DNA from: Acanthosoma haemorrhoidale
Lineage: Eukaryota > Arthropoda > Insecta > Hemiptera > Acanthosomatidae
DNA length: 64,000 bases
NCBI GenBank assembly: GCA_930367205.1
Contig: OV884011.1
Location: 139,807,937-139,871,936 of the forward strand
Reading direction: 5' to 3'
Positions 25,001 through 35,609 of this stretch are shown piece by piece. Numbering within the stretch: position 1 is the stretch's first letter; each line of letters starts with the position of its first letter. The notes under the pieces are model-generated. The model made no database searches and had not been told where the DNA came from. It saw only the letters and a list, made by a program, of their open reading frames with translations. Both the position numbers and the translations under genes were made by a program.

Positions 25001-25299
25001 GCGAATTCCACCATCGCTTGAGAAATGTCACAGCCGACCTAAACATTATGCAAAATATAAATACCTTTAGTTTAACAATCGTTTTATTATTATTGCTATG
25101 AGTTATGATCCCTCACAAGAGTGTACCCCTCTGAAAGAGAAGGGGTGAGACATTTCTTCGTCACATCTCCTGGACCACATCCAACGTCGAGTATCTTCTC
25201 CCCCGCTGACCATGGCAGCAGATCTTTTACTTCATTTAAAAATTCTTCCGCATCACGATTAGCTATCCTATTTCCGACGTACAATTTTGGATTATCCAT
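18867..25299 (-). CDS. JHAMT: Juvenile hormone acid O-methyltransferase-like, gene B (5 exons)
   Basis: Second SAM-dependent methyltransferase of the JHAMT family, 12.6 kb upstream of gene A on the same strand. Exons: 25299-25117, 25038-24863, 24774-24642, 21114-20967, 19042-18867, total 816 bp, 271 aa plus stop. All introns are GT-AG in phases 0, 2, 0, 1. Motif I reads ILDVGCGPGDVT; later blocks are VGCDISQAMVEFAK and IFSFYCLHWVKNQ. A CAG acceptor lies 11 nt before the ATG, as in gene A. Introns 1 and 2 are small (78 and 88 bp), but introns 3 and 4 are 3.5 and 1.9 kb and hold repeats. The residue before the N-R-D motif is Ala13 rather than Gln. The frame is intact. Activity on juvenile hormone acid versus another acid cannot be told from sequence. 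Confidence 0.83.
19185..19365 (-). repeat. 3'-UTR-like dispersed repeat, copy 2
   Basis: Inverted copy of the 11805-12050 repeat, located in gene B intron 4. It shares the 18-nt palindrome (19325-19342), the GTAGC..GCTAC hairpin and the GAAGGGG end. Confidence 0.65.
20967..21114 (-). CDS. JHAMT: Gene B exon 4
   Basis: 148 bp, equal to gene A exon 4. It encodes NLEAWDAMYDPLIDTREEY and ends NKNFLG before a GTAATT donor. Confidence 0.82.
21115..24641 (-). other. Gene B intron 3
   Basis: 3.5 kb without recognisable exons. It contains a possible hAT-type MITE remnant (21661-22230), a 13-bp G run (22175-22187) and a 16-bp palindrome (22774-22789). Confidence 0.6.
21661..22230. mobile_element. Possible non-autonomous hAT remnant
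   Basis: The left end CAGGGGTGCCCAAC followed by ACGTGGCACGC resembles the ends of hAT MITEs, and GGCACGCCTCA recurs near 22196. The expected inverted right end is not present, so the element is decayed or the call is wrong. Confidence 0.3.
24642..24774 (-). CDS. JHAMT: Gene B exon 3
   Basis: 133 bp with CAG acceptor and GTATAA donor. It encodes QSIKNMFTLLKNPGYIVLML and ends KKWHRYTK. A longer open frame spanning 24636-25046 is out of register with the spliced gene and is a shadow. Confidence 0.84.
24863..25038 (-). CDS. JHAMT: Gene B exon 2
   Basis: 176 bp with TTTAG acceptor and GTAAGC donor. It encodes VGCDISQAMVEFAKAQYEN and then YDKIFSFYCLHWVKNQ, parallel to gene A. Confidence 0.86.
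25117..25299 (-). CDS. JHAMT: Gene B exon 1 (start, SAM motif I)
   Basis: 61 codons from MDNPKLYV to EGYTL, donor GTGAGG. It contains ILDVGCGPGDVT. The acceptor and 11-nt leader (25310-25300) place the start at this ATG. Confidence 0.86.
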
Positions 25300-25319
25300 T
25301 TTACGATTCCCTGAAAATG

Positions 25320-27950
25320 AAATTGAAAATTAGCACTACAGTTTCAGGTTGAGGAACCGTGCCACGCCACCTTTTTATTATATCAAAGATCAATTGAACC
25401 ATGACAACAAAATTCTTTATTTAAATAAATACTTCTCGTTCCTTCCTCGACGTTATTTGTGTAAAAATGAACTCAACAGCTCTAACCTCTTAGCTTTCAA
25501 CTAGGTTAAAAACTAAAATTCCTACAACAATAACGTCAAACGGACAAACTTAATTATTGATAGTCAAGGAAGTAAATAATAATCGTAATTATTAAAACCT
25601 ATGTTTAAAACAGTTTAAAAGTGCACAACCACAACTGACCATAAAATTTAATTAATAAGATAATAAAACAACCTCGACTGTATGTTTAATAAAAACAGAA
25701 ATTAAGCAACATATTAACCTTCACAATATAACTAATGAGCTAAAATTTTAAAATGGTATAACTTAAGGAACAAGACGGTTTATGCAGGTTATAATGTGTT
25801 TTTTTTTTTTCAAATTCAACTGACTACTATCAACGGTAAATTTAGGAGGTATGAATTTCGTTAGTCCCCTTTATTATATTTGGTTTGGGTGGCAATTATT
25901 GTACCCGCTGGTTCTTTTTATATGGTTTCTATGTGTAATCATCATGGGTGTCTTGTTTAATTATTGTGTTTTTATCTTTCGTTCAGCAGACTTGTAAGCT
26001 GTTTCTGTCTTAACCTTAACCTGCTATATGTGAACTTGAATGATTAATTGGTCGATGTTCGAAATATATATACGATACCTAAATTGTATTTTAATGTCGC
26101 GATTAATGTATTTTTGTGGGATGTTGTGCCCAGACATCAAGTACAATAGAGGACTCAACAAACTACCCTGTGAGTTTCCTGCTTCGATTATTATAGAGAC
26201 AAGACATGCAAGCAGCACCCACAATACCCTTAACAAACTAGCACAAACTCGAAACTCAGTTAGATAGATGATATACTGTACTTAAACAATTATTTTTTTG
26301 CAGTGAGTCCACCTTCTCAACACTTAACGTAAATATTTGCATTAGCAAAGTAATTGACTTATCAAAAATCACGCAAAAACCAATATAAATTTAAGATAAT
26401 AATTCAAGTCCCGCAAGGTTTAATTTTTGTTTCACTAGCTCTTTCGGCTGCTGCACTGTCATTACTAAATGCTGCAAAAACTTTCGGGCGTAAATTTTAT
26501 TCGCGTAAAAAGCAACAAAAGTTCACACAATATTAAGTATATGATTATTTTGCTATATTAAAATAATACAATTAGATCAAAATAGAAGATAGTTCAAAAC
26601 AAATAAATAGTTATTTATTTAACTATTAATTATTCCTCGTCCTCACTTAACACTATCACAGTTATTACGTGATTTATATATAGGCGGTGTATGTGTCCTT
26701 AACCTGCTGAGCTGGACGGGGCTGGCTGGTGACAGGAATTGTGAATAAGTGCTAGTACTGCTAATGTATATATAATATAACCAATTATATTACGATGAAG
26801 AATTGAACTTCGATCTCCCCCTCCCCTGATTTGATTCACGTAAAAAGAAACAAAGAAAGGCATAGGGCATCAAAGGAATGAAAGTTGACTCATATATTTC
26901 ATATTTAGTACACTTGTTGGCCCGAAGGATTGGCATAATGAGCCAAAATCATAACAAGCCACGTTTAATTAATTTCAAACATCACAAGGACATAATGACC
27001 CTAAATGATGCCTGCCCTTGCAAAAATGTATAAGGTAAATTAGAGCTTGACCTTGATAATTTGACCTTTAAAAACCAGTTTACTGGCTATATTATTTAAT
27101 ACCATTGAAGGAATTAAATTTTTTAAAATTTCATTTTTCGCGACTACATGTTTCTATCGGACTAATTTTCTACTCAGACATTGGTATATGAAATATGAAA
27201 AGTAAAATTTCCACAGTGAAATTAACAATGTAGAGAGTGGTAGCAAGAAACCAAAGAATAATTTACATGAATTTGTATAAATATAATACGGTTGAGAAAA
27301 CCGGAACTTGGTACGTTCCCTAAAGCAAAAACCGTCGAGGATCATGTGGTAATAGAACCAGGACATTCGCAGATAGAAACCAGAGTCCTGACTATTAAAC
27401 TACGGGGAAGGCCAAATAAAAAAATGGCTTATACAACCCAAATCCAAACGAATTTATCTTAACTATTTATATAATACTCTCATCATTACCTTAATAGAAC
27501 ATTTTGGAACGTCCATAGCTGTCCTTAAATGCCATAAAATGTAGACAGATACATCAATGTTTCATAATTAAGCCTAAAGGATTTACAATTAGCTTCATTC
27601 AAAAGAAAAAGAAACTATATATCAGATTTCTGAAGGCTTATATTATTAGAAATCCTTGCTTTAAAAAAATTATAGACAAGGCTGATAATGAATATGAATA
27701 AAATCATCGGTGATTGGGAAAAACAGTTAATATGAATATTCAAAATGAACATATATATATCGTGGGTGGACAAATACTTTCTTAGTTTGTGTGTTGATAT
27801 ATTAATAAACAGCACTTCCCACGAAATTTTATATTTATTATATCCACACAAGCGCTTTCGGCAGTCCCGGTGCCATTTTTAAGTGCAACAAGTATGGTGG
27901 TAATAATTTCTCTACTTATACAGTAATAAGATAATAATGAAAGTAGCTTC
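25320..27950. other. Non-coding sequence, presumed 5' intron of gene B
   Basis: No exon or transposon protein recognised. If the exon at 28080-27957 belongs to gene B, this is its first intron. A weak tRNA-Glu-like sequence lies near 27345-27410 on the minus strand. Confidence 0.35.
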
Positions 27951-27956
27951 GCTTAC

Positions 27957-28090
27957 CTCCGGCGTGACTCCAACTTCAGTCTTCGGTTGGCAGCGGCACT
28001 GGGAATCTCAATGGCGTTCAAGTGGCTTCTAATTTTCCTCCTCCCACCTCCCGTCTTGCCCTGTGTCTTTTTGTCGGTCCATATGTAAAT
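27957..28090 (-). other. Candidate 5' non-coding exon of gene B
   Basis: A less AT-rich block on the minus strand ends at a consensus GGAG|GTAAGC donor (cut after 27957). The only ATG (about 28082) opens a short frame that stops within the block, so it would be untranslated or a short upstream frame. It lies 2.6 kb upstream of the acceptor at 25311. The 5' limit is a guess. Confidence 0.3.
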
Positions 28091-28764
28091 CGATCAAAAC
28101 AAGGTATCCCGTCAAGTGTGCCATAACACTCAATCTTACCCCGTCGTAAGTTTTATTAAATTATTTTTTTCAATACGCACACATTCACACATTCAAAAGC
28201 AGTTTCTCTAACACGCCCCACATTGATGGATAATTTACACGGTATTTTTTTTTGTACACTAAGACACCATTTATTAGCAAGTCAATATCTTTAATTTTAT
28301 ATCCTAATCAATAAGCAAGGAGACTAATAATTAAACTAAATGAAAAATAAAACAACCAAATTAGATATTATTATGCAGGGTGGCGAGATCTTTAAAGTAC
28401 CTTTCGATCGATTGCGATATTTTTTTTTTATTACCGAAAAATTAATCAATTGTGACAGGTTTTGTTTTTAACACCATTGGGGCATTAAATGGAACATTTC
28501 ATATTCATTCAAAATATCCCTTCTAGGTTGAACCTAGGTTTCGCTATTGTTGCGGATGTGATTCGACAGTTTTGATGGTTTTGTGCAAAAAAAGGCTTTT
28601 GATGACATTTTACTAGAATAGCAGTTATTTAAAGATACGATTCTGGACACGACTCAACAGGTGGTTTGTAGTAAATTTTCAACTTAGGAATCTTCAGGAA
28701 ATCGTTTAGAAATTGAATCTTCGATTATTGCAAGGTTCTCAAGAAATATATGTAGAACCTCTAT
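28091..28764. other. Non-coding sequence
   Basis: No recognised feature. It could include the gene B promoter if the candidate 5' exon is real. Confidence 0.3.
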
Positions 28765-29470
28765 TAATTAATAAACCAGGACATACGGAATAGAGCTACG
28801 GGAGACATAAAAAAAGTCGAACATTAAGCGTATCCAATCTTTTTGGCTAAAAAGACTTCGAAGGACATCCCATCTCTCAACACAAAATAAACTACTTATT
28901 TACAAAGTTATACTTAAGCCAATCTGGACAAACGGAATAGCTCTATTGGAGACAGCAAAAAAGTCGAACACCAAGCGTATCCAATCTTTCAATCAAAAGC
29001 CCTGAGTACAATAGTAAATGCCCCCTATTACGTCAACTATAAATGCCTTCCTATTACGTCCTATATATACCTTACATTCTTGAACTCATCCCTTCCAAGT
29101 TCACGAAATTCCATAGTAATCTATCCAACCACCCAATCTCCTAGCACAGCTATTGCACTCCACTGCTTATCCCTATAATCCTCCTCGGAGACTACAACGA
29201 CAGTGGCATCGTGACCTGCTATAAATTCGTAACAGTGGGAGTCCTGGCAATGGCCAGTTACTCCAATCATTTCCTGAGTGTCTGTGTCTCTCGGGCTCTT
29301 GGTCAGCATCCACCGGCTCGAATCCGGTGACGCGGCTGATGGAGCGTGGGGGACATCCCAAGACTCCGCTTCTTCTTTCGTATGTGAGAGGGGTGACAAA
29401 CATGTGGATTGGGAGGTCTCTCGGCTGTTTATAAATACCGTATGAATGAGCGTGTGAATGCTAACAAATC
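28765..29470 (+). mobile_element. Rearranged Jockey-type 3' end
   Basis: Two overlapping pieces of the same Jockey ORF2 end sit head to tail. 28778-28845 matches 44098-44160, then 28855-29100 matches 44033-44285 again, followed by the 3' UTR to about 29470. The coding part is frameshifted. The 3' UTR here is longer than in 39949-44574 and shares a block with 9954-10195. Confidence 0.7.
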
Positions 29471-30673
29471 ACTCGACCGTTGTAAAACTAGAGTAGAGGA
29501 AAATCAAACTAGGAATGGAGAAAAGGTAAAGAGAAGATAAAGACAAATACGTCTACTCGCCTTTTAACAGGAGAAAGAACACCCATCTCGTTATTTCCAG
29601 TAGGCTCAGCGAACCTGATCGATTTATTATCTCGCCGACTCGGCATTTCTCTTCCCACCACTCAATGGCTCCGATCTAACGTTTGAGTTAAAATATCAGT
29701 TTTTTTGTTTTTTTAACTTACATATATTTTACTGAGTGGATGGATTTGTTAAAAGTTTTACCATGGTTCAATGAAAGACAGATGATAGGTTTTCATAAAA
29801 TTTATTAATGTACAACGTTTCAACATACTTATACATAGTATGGACATATTGGAGAACTGAATCTTTACAATAATAAATTTTATAGAAATCTTATATCACT
29901 CTTTTACCAAATCTGCGCCTGCATTCCAAAAAATTCATCCATTCAGGTATATATTCGGGGCTAACAATTGTATCCAGTGTATTCGTTACACTTAGTTAGC
30001 GCTGAACACTAACCCCTGAAGAACAATCACAGAATTACAAAATGAATGCTTTCATGAGCTCCAGCTTTGTGCAAGAAATGGTAAGCAATATTGCCCTAAT
30101 TAAGTCCCTTATACTCAACAGAAATTCTTCAAATTGTTCAGTGTGAACTCAGCGAGGTTCAAATATAAGTCAAGTTCGTTTATCAGCAAGTCCAAGGTCA
30201 TGACTTGACCGGTGACTTTTTTCTTGGCACTATTATACTCTGCGTAATCCGTTGTTGTATTGAATCTACCTTAAGAGCCCCAACAATAATCGAACTCAAG
30301 AAATAAATCAGATCAGGTCACTCGCTCATGACCTGTGACGATGAAAACTGACATCACTTTTAAACTATATGAGAACAAACAAACTTGTCCAGAAATGATG
30401 AACTCAAAAAAAAAGGTTAAGGAAACTATTCATACCCGTGATCATATCCACAACATGGGTTTATTCACCTGGTACAATAGAAATATTTCCACTAAAAAAT
30501 ATGTGTCTAAAATAAATTGTTGTCAGATGACCGTCACAATGTTCTAACTATCATCTCTATCTACAAACATCGGCCGATATTCCAACACGACACACAGTTG
30601 TAGTTAGTTGTAGTCACTTTTCAATATCTTATACTATTAATGATATTCACTTTTTTTTATGGCCCAAAATGTC
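29471..30673. other. Non-coding sequence
   Basis: No recognised gene or repeat. The 70-codon frame at 30335-30547 shows no motif. Confidence 0.35.
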
Positions 30674-31408
30674 TGTCGGGTCGTCCCCAAGAGGAGCGGA
30701 CGCCCGACGCGGGCTAGGTTCTCTAAGACCCGGCAGCTGTCCGGCGAGCGTCAAGAAAGAGATAAAATGGGTGGTCCGGTGGTATTTGACCTTTGCTGGC
30801 GGCCTAGTCGGTGGCAGTTTTATTCGTATTGATCTGACTCCATAAGATCTTAGAATGTGTGCCCCGACAGTGCACTATGTTCAGTAGAAGAGGAATAGGG
30901 GAGGTATTATAGGTAGCTTATGTGGTATTGGAATGACCACGAATTCACACTCGTTATTTAAGGGTAGACGAAAACCGTCCGGATCCCAAAGGCGAGCGAG
31001 CCGGAGAGAGGCAGACTGGATCGCTGGAGGAGACGCTAGGTAAAGCTTGTAGGGCCCCAGTGGACCATCGTCCGCATGGAAGAGTTCTCTTCCAAGGAGG
31101 TGCTAGTTTTAGCGAGACGAATGCAGAGAACCCCACAAGGAAGGTGTTGGGTCTGACAACGCCGGACTAATACATAGCGAGGTTAGGAAAGAGAGATGCA
31201 GAGGTAGTTGAATAAGAAAGCCATGGTTTGAGTGGAGCAGCAAGCGCCAGTGCAGAGAGAGAGCAGTGTTCTTAAAGGTGCCGGGTTCCAAGAGTCTGAT
31301 AAAAAAGCCCCAAATCTGAGCCTTATATAGGCAGGTCCTGAGCCTCACCCGCGCCCCTAGCGGGCTTAAGTTGTTTCATCCACTAGTTTCCCCCTCTCTT
31401 AACTGACA
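30674..31408 (-). mobile_element. LTR-like repeat, copy 2 (possible solo LTR)
   Basis: On the minus strand it runs from TGTCAGTTAAGAGAGGGGG to GACGACCCGACA, so it has TG...CA ends with TGTC/GACA inverted termini. A TATATAAGG box lies at about 31328-31322. Related segments are at 7980-8537, 51793-51990 and 53950-54078, the first two sharing the CCCGACA-type end. I do not see a matching short target duplication, and similarity to 53950-54078 continues past the TG end, so the borders are provisional. Confidence 0.45.
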
Positions 31409-31459
31409 CTTACGTTTTTATTATTAAAATATGGAAATATGGAAAGGGGAACTTCTATT

Positions 31460-32254
31460 TATTCTTGGTGAAGAAGTTGACTAAATTGTCACTACAGTAT
31501 ATTTCAAATATTTGATAAAATAGAAAATTTGGTAAGAATAATTGTTTAAATAAAACTACGTAGGACATGCAATCAATATGTCTATACCTTACAGTCAAAC
31601 AAACATCCATACCTCATACTGTAACAATAACTTGACAAGTTATATGTGAAGTAACCGTTATTGCAGGTGAAGAAAATCATTATTTTTAGATATCCCCCGA
31701 AACGGTTACTGAATTTCGAGAGCTGTGAAGAAAAAACAAACGTAAAAGAAACAACAACTTTAATAATAATATAAATCGGATTAATAACTTAGTAATTATT
31801 TATGAGTAACCAGGCTCCGTCCATTTCCACGATTGCCCTTCGGAATCTCAATTAAAAAATAATCTGAACTTGGTGCAAACCTAGTTAGCAGTAGGAGGGA
31901 AGAAATGAAGACACTAATGAAGTGGAGTGGATGGATTCAGCGCTAATCGGCTTAGCCAAGGCTCAAGAGGTAGTCGGCTACGGAGTAGCGTTAAATCTTA
32001 TCGGGTATTCTTCCTAATCCGAACCAAGTTCAAAGTCCTGTAATCAGATTACAGTGTAGCCGGGGCTATTTCTGCCGCTTCCCATTCTCTATTTCGCTGT
32101 AATCAAGTCGTTTTGTTTAGTAAAAGCTGCTTCTGTTGGGGGTGGAGGGGGTGTTGGACATATCGTGCTTACTCATGATATAAGGATCATCAGCCTCTGA
32201 ATTTTTAGGGTTCTTTAGGGAACCGCTGTTTTCAGTTGTGTGTCTGCCTGACTG
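31460..32254. other. Non-coding sequence
   Basis: No recognised protein. The region 31890-32110 is less AT-rich and may be an unnamed repeat. Confidence 0.3.
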
Positions 32255-32400
32255 TTATAGTTTGTAAATAGAAGTCATTGGAATAGTCAAATTGTAAATA
32301 TGGTATGAATGAAAACATTTTTCACAATTACTTATTGCACAATGAGGCAGATTGTAATTTTATCATAATAAAGTTGTAATGAGATTAGAATAGTTTTTGC
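32255..32400 (+). mobile_element. Jockey-type 3' UTR fragment
   Basis: Contains GTAAATATGGTATGAATGA, then GGCAGATTGTAAT and an AATAAAG, in the order found at the end of the Jockey element at 44460-44560. Confidence 0.55.
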
Positions 32401-33090
32401 ACACTCACCCTATTTGACTCCATTACCTTTTCTTTTTTTGAGGGTATGCCTATCACAAGGGTCATATCCACTTTAATACGTGGAGTTCCTCGTCAATTGA
32501 TATCAAGTTAATTTTTAGTATTAAGTAATTAGTTCCGTCAATATTATCAGAACACTTCATCATATATGAATATATTCAGTACTAAAAATGATTAAAGGTG
32601 GTTTAATAGTCGGTATAATAATAACAAACTGGCTAGCCTTCGCCTGCACTATTTTCTCCAAAGCTGGTAACTAAGATTGACATAGTGTAGACAAATGGAA
32701 TGTAAATATAAATCCAAAATTTCTGCTTCGTTTTCGTGGCATTTTTGCGGGGAAGTTAAAACAAACACGCACGTCTCACAACTGCTGACTTCCACCCAAC
32801 TAACTCTGCGCCTCAGGCCGGCCCTGCTGTACGGGGCACCGCTGTTGGGTCTTTTTGGAAATAGGGACCCCTAATTGTTTTTAATCATTTCTCTAGTCTA
32901 TTATCTGTAAATTAAAGGTTCGGGGAAACTATTAAGTAAAAGATGTTTTAGTGTTTGAACATATTTATTCTGTTGGCCAAAAATTAACTTTTAATATTTA
33001 ATGTCATTTATTAATTGATTGAACAAATTATTACCACTATTTCTGTTGCGCCATAAAAATTCACACAAATATGAGTCTATCAAACTTCTT
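32401..33090. other. Non-coding sequence
   Basis: No recognised feature. The right inverted end of the Merlin transposon may lie here but was not identified. Confidence 0.3.
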
Positions 33091-33096
33091 CTGTAA

Positions 33097-33790
33097 TTAT
33101 AATTGTTCTTTTTTGTTTCTTGCCTTTGCGTGTGCCCATAACGATTCAATTCGTTGTGTATGACTACCTGTGATGGGATTTTTTGAATGACTCACAGTAC
33201 AATGATGGTAATTCATTGCTGGTATGTTAATAATGTGAGTGTAGGTGCCCCCTATGTCAGTATAATGGTTGTACCGGGGTGAATACAATCTGATATTGTG
33301 TTCAGTAGTATTTCCAATATACGGTCTGGCACGCAATACATGAAGCATTGCTTTCCTTCCCGACAAACACCTCCGAAGACCCATTGATTAGGATAAATTC
33401 TACCAACGTGATGTTTGCGCTGAGAAAATCTCGATTCGTCCATCTCAACTGTTTTCCCTGGCCCTCCAATCTTTCTGAATTTCTTTAATAAGTGATCTGC
33501 GCAAACTTCTCGAAGCTTATTTTTCCAATCTGTAATTGTATCGGTTGCTAATCCTAGTTCCTCTTCATAAAATTTAGTAGATGTATATTCTTTTGTTCAG
33601 CAGTATAGCAAACTAACAAATTTATTAAATGGCAAATTACTGCTTTCCAAAAATGTTCCTTTCCTCAACCCAAAGGTTTCTTTGCAACCTCTCACGTTGC
33701 ATCTCCATCTATCCTTTTTGCCTAGAAAACGATTCATTTGATGGCCATGAGAACACATTCTTTCACAATGCAATACCCCCTTAGATTGAA
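33097..33790 (-). pseudogene. Merlin (IS1595/ISXO2-like) transposase, decayed
   Basis: Cut-and-paste DNA transposase of the Merlin superfamily. In order on the minus strand: an N-terminal zinc-ribbon region (C..MC...., then WRCNVRGCKETFGLRKGTF, about 33770-33650), VEMDES with the first catalytic Asp followed by VGRIYPNQWVFGGVCRE, a second catalytic Asp in TDIGG, and SHTQRIESLWAHAK with the catalytic Glu. Damage: a TGA stop at about 33607, where the related family has Trp (YLWTKEY-like), and a frameshift near PGTTII at about 33255-33260. Terminal inverted repeats were not found, so the element borders are unknown. Confidence 0.8.
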
Positions 33791-34080
33791 GGGGTGAACA
33801 AAACCACTTTTTCCTTTGTATCTACATCAACTGCTAAATCAAATACGGTATAATGTTTCCGTTCAGGATCACAAAACTTAACTGGAACATTATCAGGTAC
33901 CAAGGTTCACTAAAACCGGTCAAAGTAAACATAAATATAGAAAAAGTCATTACAGGAAAGGTCAAAGGTGGCAAAATAACCAAAACAATACTAGAAATCA
34001 GTGGGGTCCCTGTTCCAAAAATGCCCCCCCTTTTTGTCAAATGACTGAAGCGACTCCAACAATTTCATAACACTCGTGAC
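33791..34080. other. Unassigned sequence beside the Merlin relic
   Basis: A 63-codon plus-strand frame (33853-34044) reads KPVKVNINIEKVITGKVKGG. I do not recognise it, and it may be flanking repeat sequence. Confidence 0.3.
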
Positions 34081-34240
34081 ACTCATGAAAGTGGTCTGAC
34101 ATACTTATTTCCAACAGTAGAGGAACAGTGAACTCCACGAATATTTTTAATTGCCTACGGTGGATGAATACATTCACCAAAGACATATCAAATTCTTTGA
34201 TTTGCTGCATTACATCTCCAACCCCGCGTTAAACACGATT
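34080..34240 (+). pseudogene. Non-LTR ORF2 C-terminus (RHIKFFDLL family), copy 2
   Basis: Reads TVDEYIHQRHIKFFDLLHYI, closely parallel to copy 1 (TVGEFIHRKHIKFFDLLQHF). Only the last part of ORF2 is present, followed by a C-run and unrelated sequence. Confidence 0.6.
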
Positions 34241-34619
34241 ACCCCCCCCCCCCTCTGTTTCCCCACAGATGGAAGAAGACAGTCGAGGAGGGAACGCTCT
34301 AGGATAAGTTAGTTTTAGGTCCTGTTATGTAGTCCGAAGGTCAGCTCCATCACCTTTTACATTATATGATTTCCAACAATAAAAAGATAGATGTTAGGTT
34401 AATAATAACTGCTTACAATCATAGCATGCAGTACAAGAGCCAGCAACAACTCATTATATTATATTATATGTAATAGAATAATATATGTATTATATTATTG
34501 TATTTACTTAATTTTTAAAAAGATTATACTTAGAGGTTTATACTTTTAACTTTTTTCCTCTTAGATCATTTAATTTATGAAATACTTGATAATGGTGGTA
34601 TTGCCACCAAAAGTGCTTG

Positions 34620-35275
34620 TGGTATTGTAAAACAAATTGTGTGCCGGGGGTGCCACTAGGGGAGTGTCTAATCACTCTAGCCCTGGTGACAAGTGCGGAT
34701 TGTTGTAGTTTATAACATGGACCAGGTTCCATGTCGGCGTTAATATCTGACTCCATTTTATTGATAGGGATGTGTCCCGACAATACACTGTGTTCAGGAG
34801 AGAGGTTCAGAGGTTTCATAAAGAATAAGACCAGTTTTCAGAGTTCGAGCGGGAGATCGGCAGCGTAACAGGTCAAGGCGCAGAGGGTCTGCAAGGCGGC
34901 TGAGAAATAGGGTGACGGGCTCAGCGGCGCTGAAGAGAGAGTATGCTGACGAGGAGTCTAAGTGTCTGTCTTACAGGGCCAAGCGGCCCTGGCGTAAAGC
35001 GACCGAGTAGTGCGGCTGAGGAGATGAAGAGACTGGGAAAGAGTGTCTCTACAGGGCAAAACTCCCTGATTTAAATATAATTTCCCCTTCCTAGTGGAAG
35101 GCGGAGTCGGCTGAAAGGGGGTATGTTTTATGATGCCCAGGTGGCCAATCACCCTTAAGTTATTGACTATTGGTCTAAAAGGGTGTGTTTTATAGCTGCT
35201 AGGGACTCACTTACTTAGGTTTTATGACCGCCGGAAGGTGACCAAAGGTCTACCGGTTCTTGTTTTATGGGGCAG
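34620..35275 (-). mobile_element. LTR-like repeat, copy 3
   Basis: On the minus strand it shares the GAACACAGTGTATTGTCGGGACACA block and the ATGGAGTCAGAT block with copies 1 and 2. Its upstream half matches 49060-49440 instead. An AT-rich TATA-like box lies near 35085. The 93-codon minus-strand frame at 34819-34538 falls in this repeat and is unlikely to be a gene. Confidence 0.45.
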
Positions 35276-35602
35276 ATGGCCACACTGGACATCGTCGTGC
35301 TAACGGATACGAGAATTGTGTACCACAACGTAAGGCTACAGGGCTACTCTGTTATCATCGAACGGACCGATGGCGACGGTGGTGTTCTGGTGGCCATATG
35401 ACACGGCATCACATGGATGAAAGTGGCTGCGCCACTGACTATATTTGATGTCAGGCTCCATCACTTAACGGTGAAGATAAACCTAGGTACACCCATTTAT
35501 CTCACCGCCATGTATAAGAGAACGAGGGCGTCTCTCCAAGAGTCCTCATCCCTTCTTAGAGAGTGCGCTAAGAAAAACAATCACTGGATTAAGGAAACTC
35601 AT
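35265..35602 (+). pseudogene. Non-LTR retrotransposon endonuclease fragment
   Basis: A plus-strand frame with one stop reads MATLDIVVLTDTRI, GYSVIIERTDGDGGVLVAI (then a stop), HGITWMKVAAPLTIFDVRLH and INLGTPIYLTAMYKRTRA. The pattern (L.I...TDTR in place of TETR/TETW, then G...GGVLVAI and IYL.A.Y.) fits the N-terminal apurinic-type endonuclease of ORF2 in non-LTR elements. It is cut off after about 110 residues and directly abuts the LTR-like repeat. Confidence 0.6.
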
Positions 35603-35609
35603 TAAAAAA

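Noticed and set aside
24636..25046. 136-codon minus-strand frame
   Set aside because: Runs through an intron and out of frame with the spliced JHAMT-like exons 2 and 3, so it is a shadow.
27345..27410. Minus-strand sequence resembling tRNA-Glu
   Set aside because: A-box-like and T-loop-like parts are present, but the anticodon and acceptor stems do not pair; at best an old tRNA or SINE relic.
34538..34819. 93-codon minus-strand frame
   Set aside because: Lies in the LTR-like repeat, and related copies do not keep it open.
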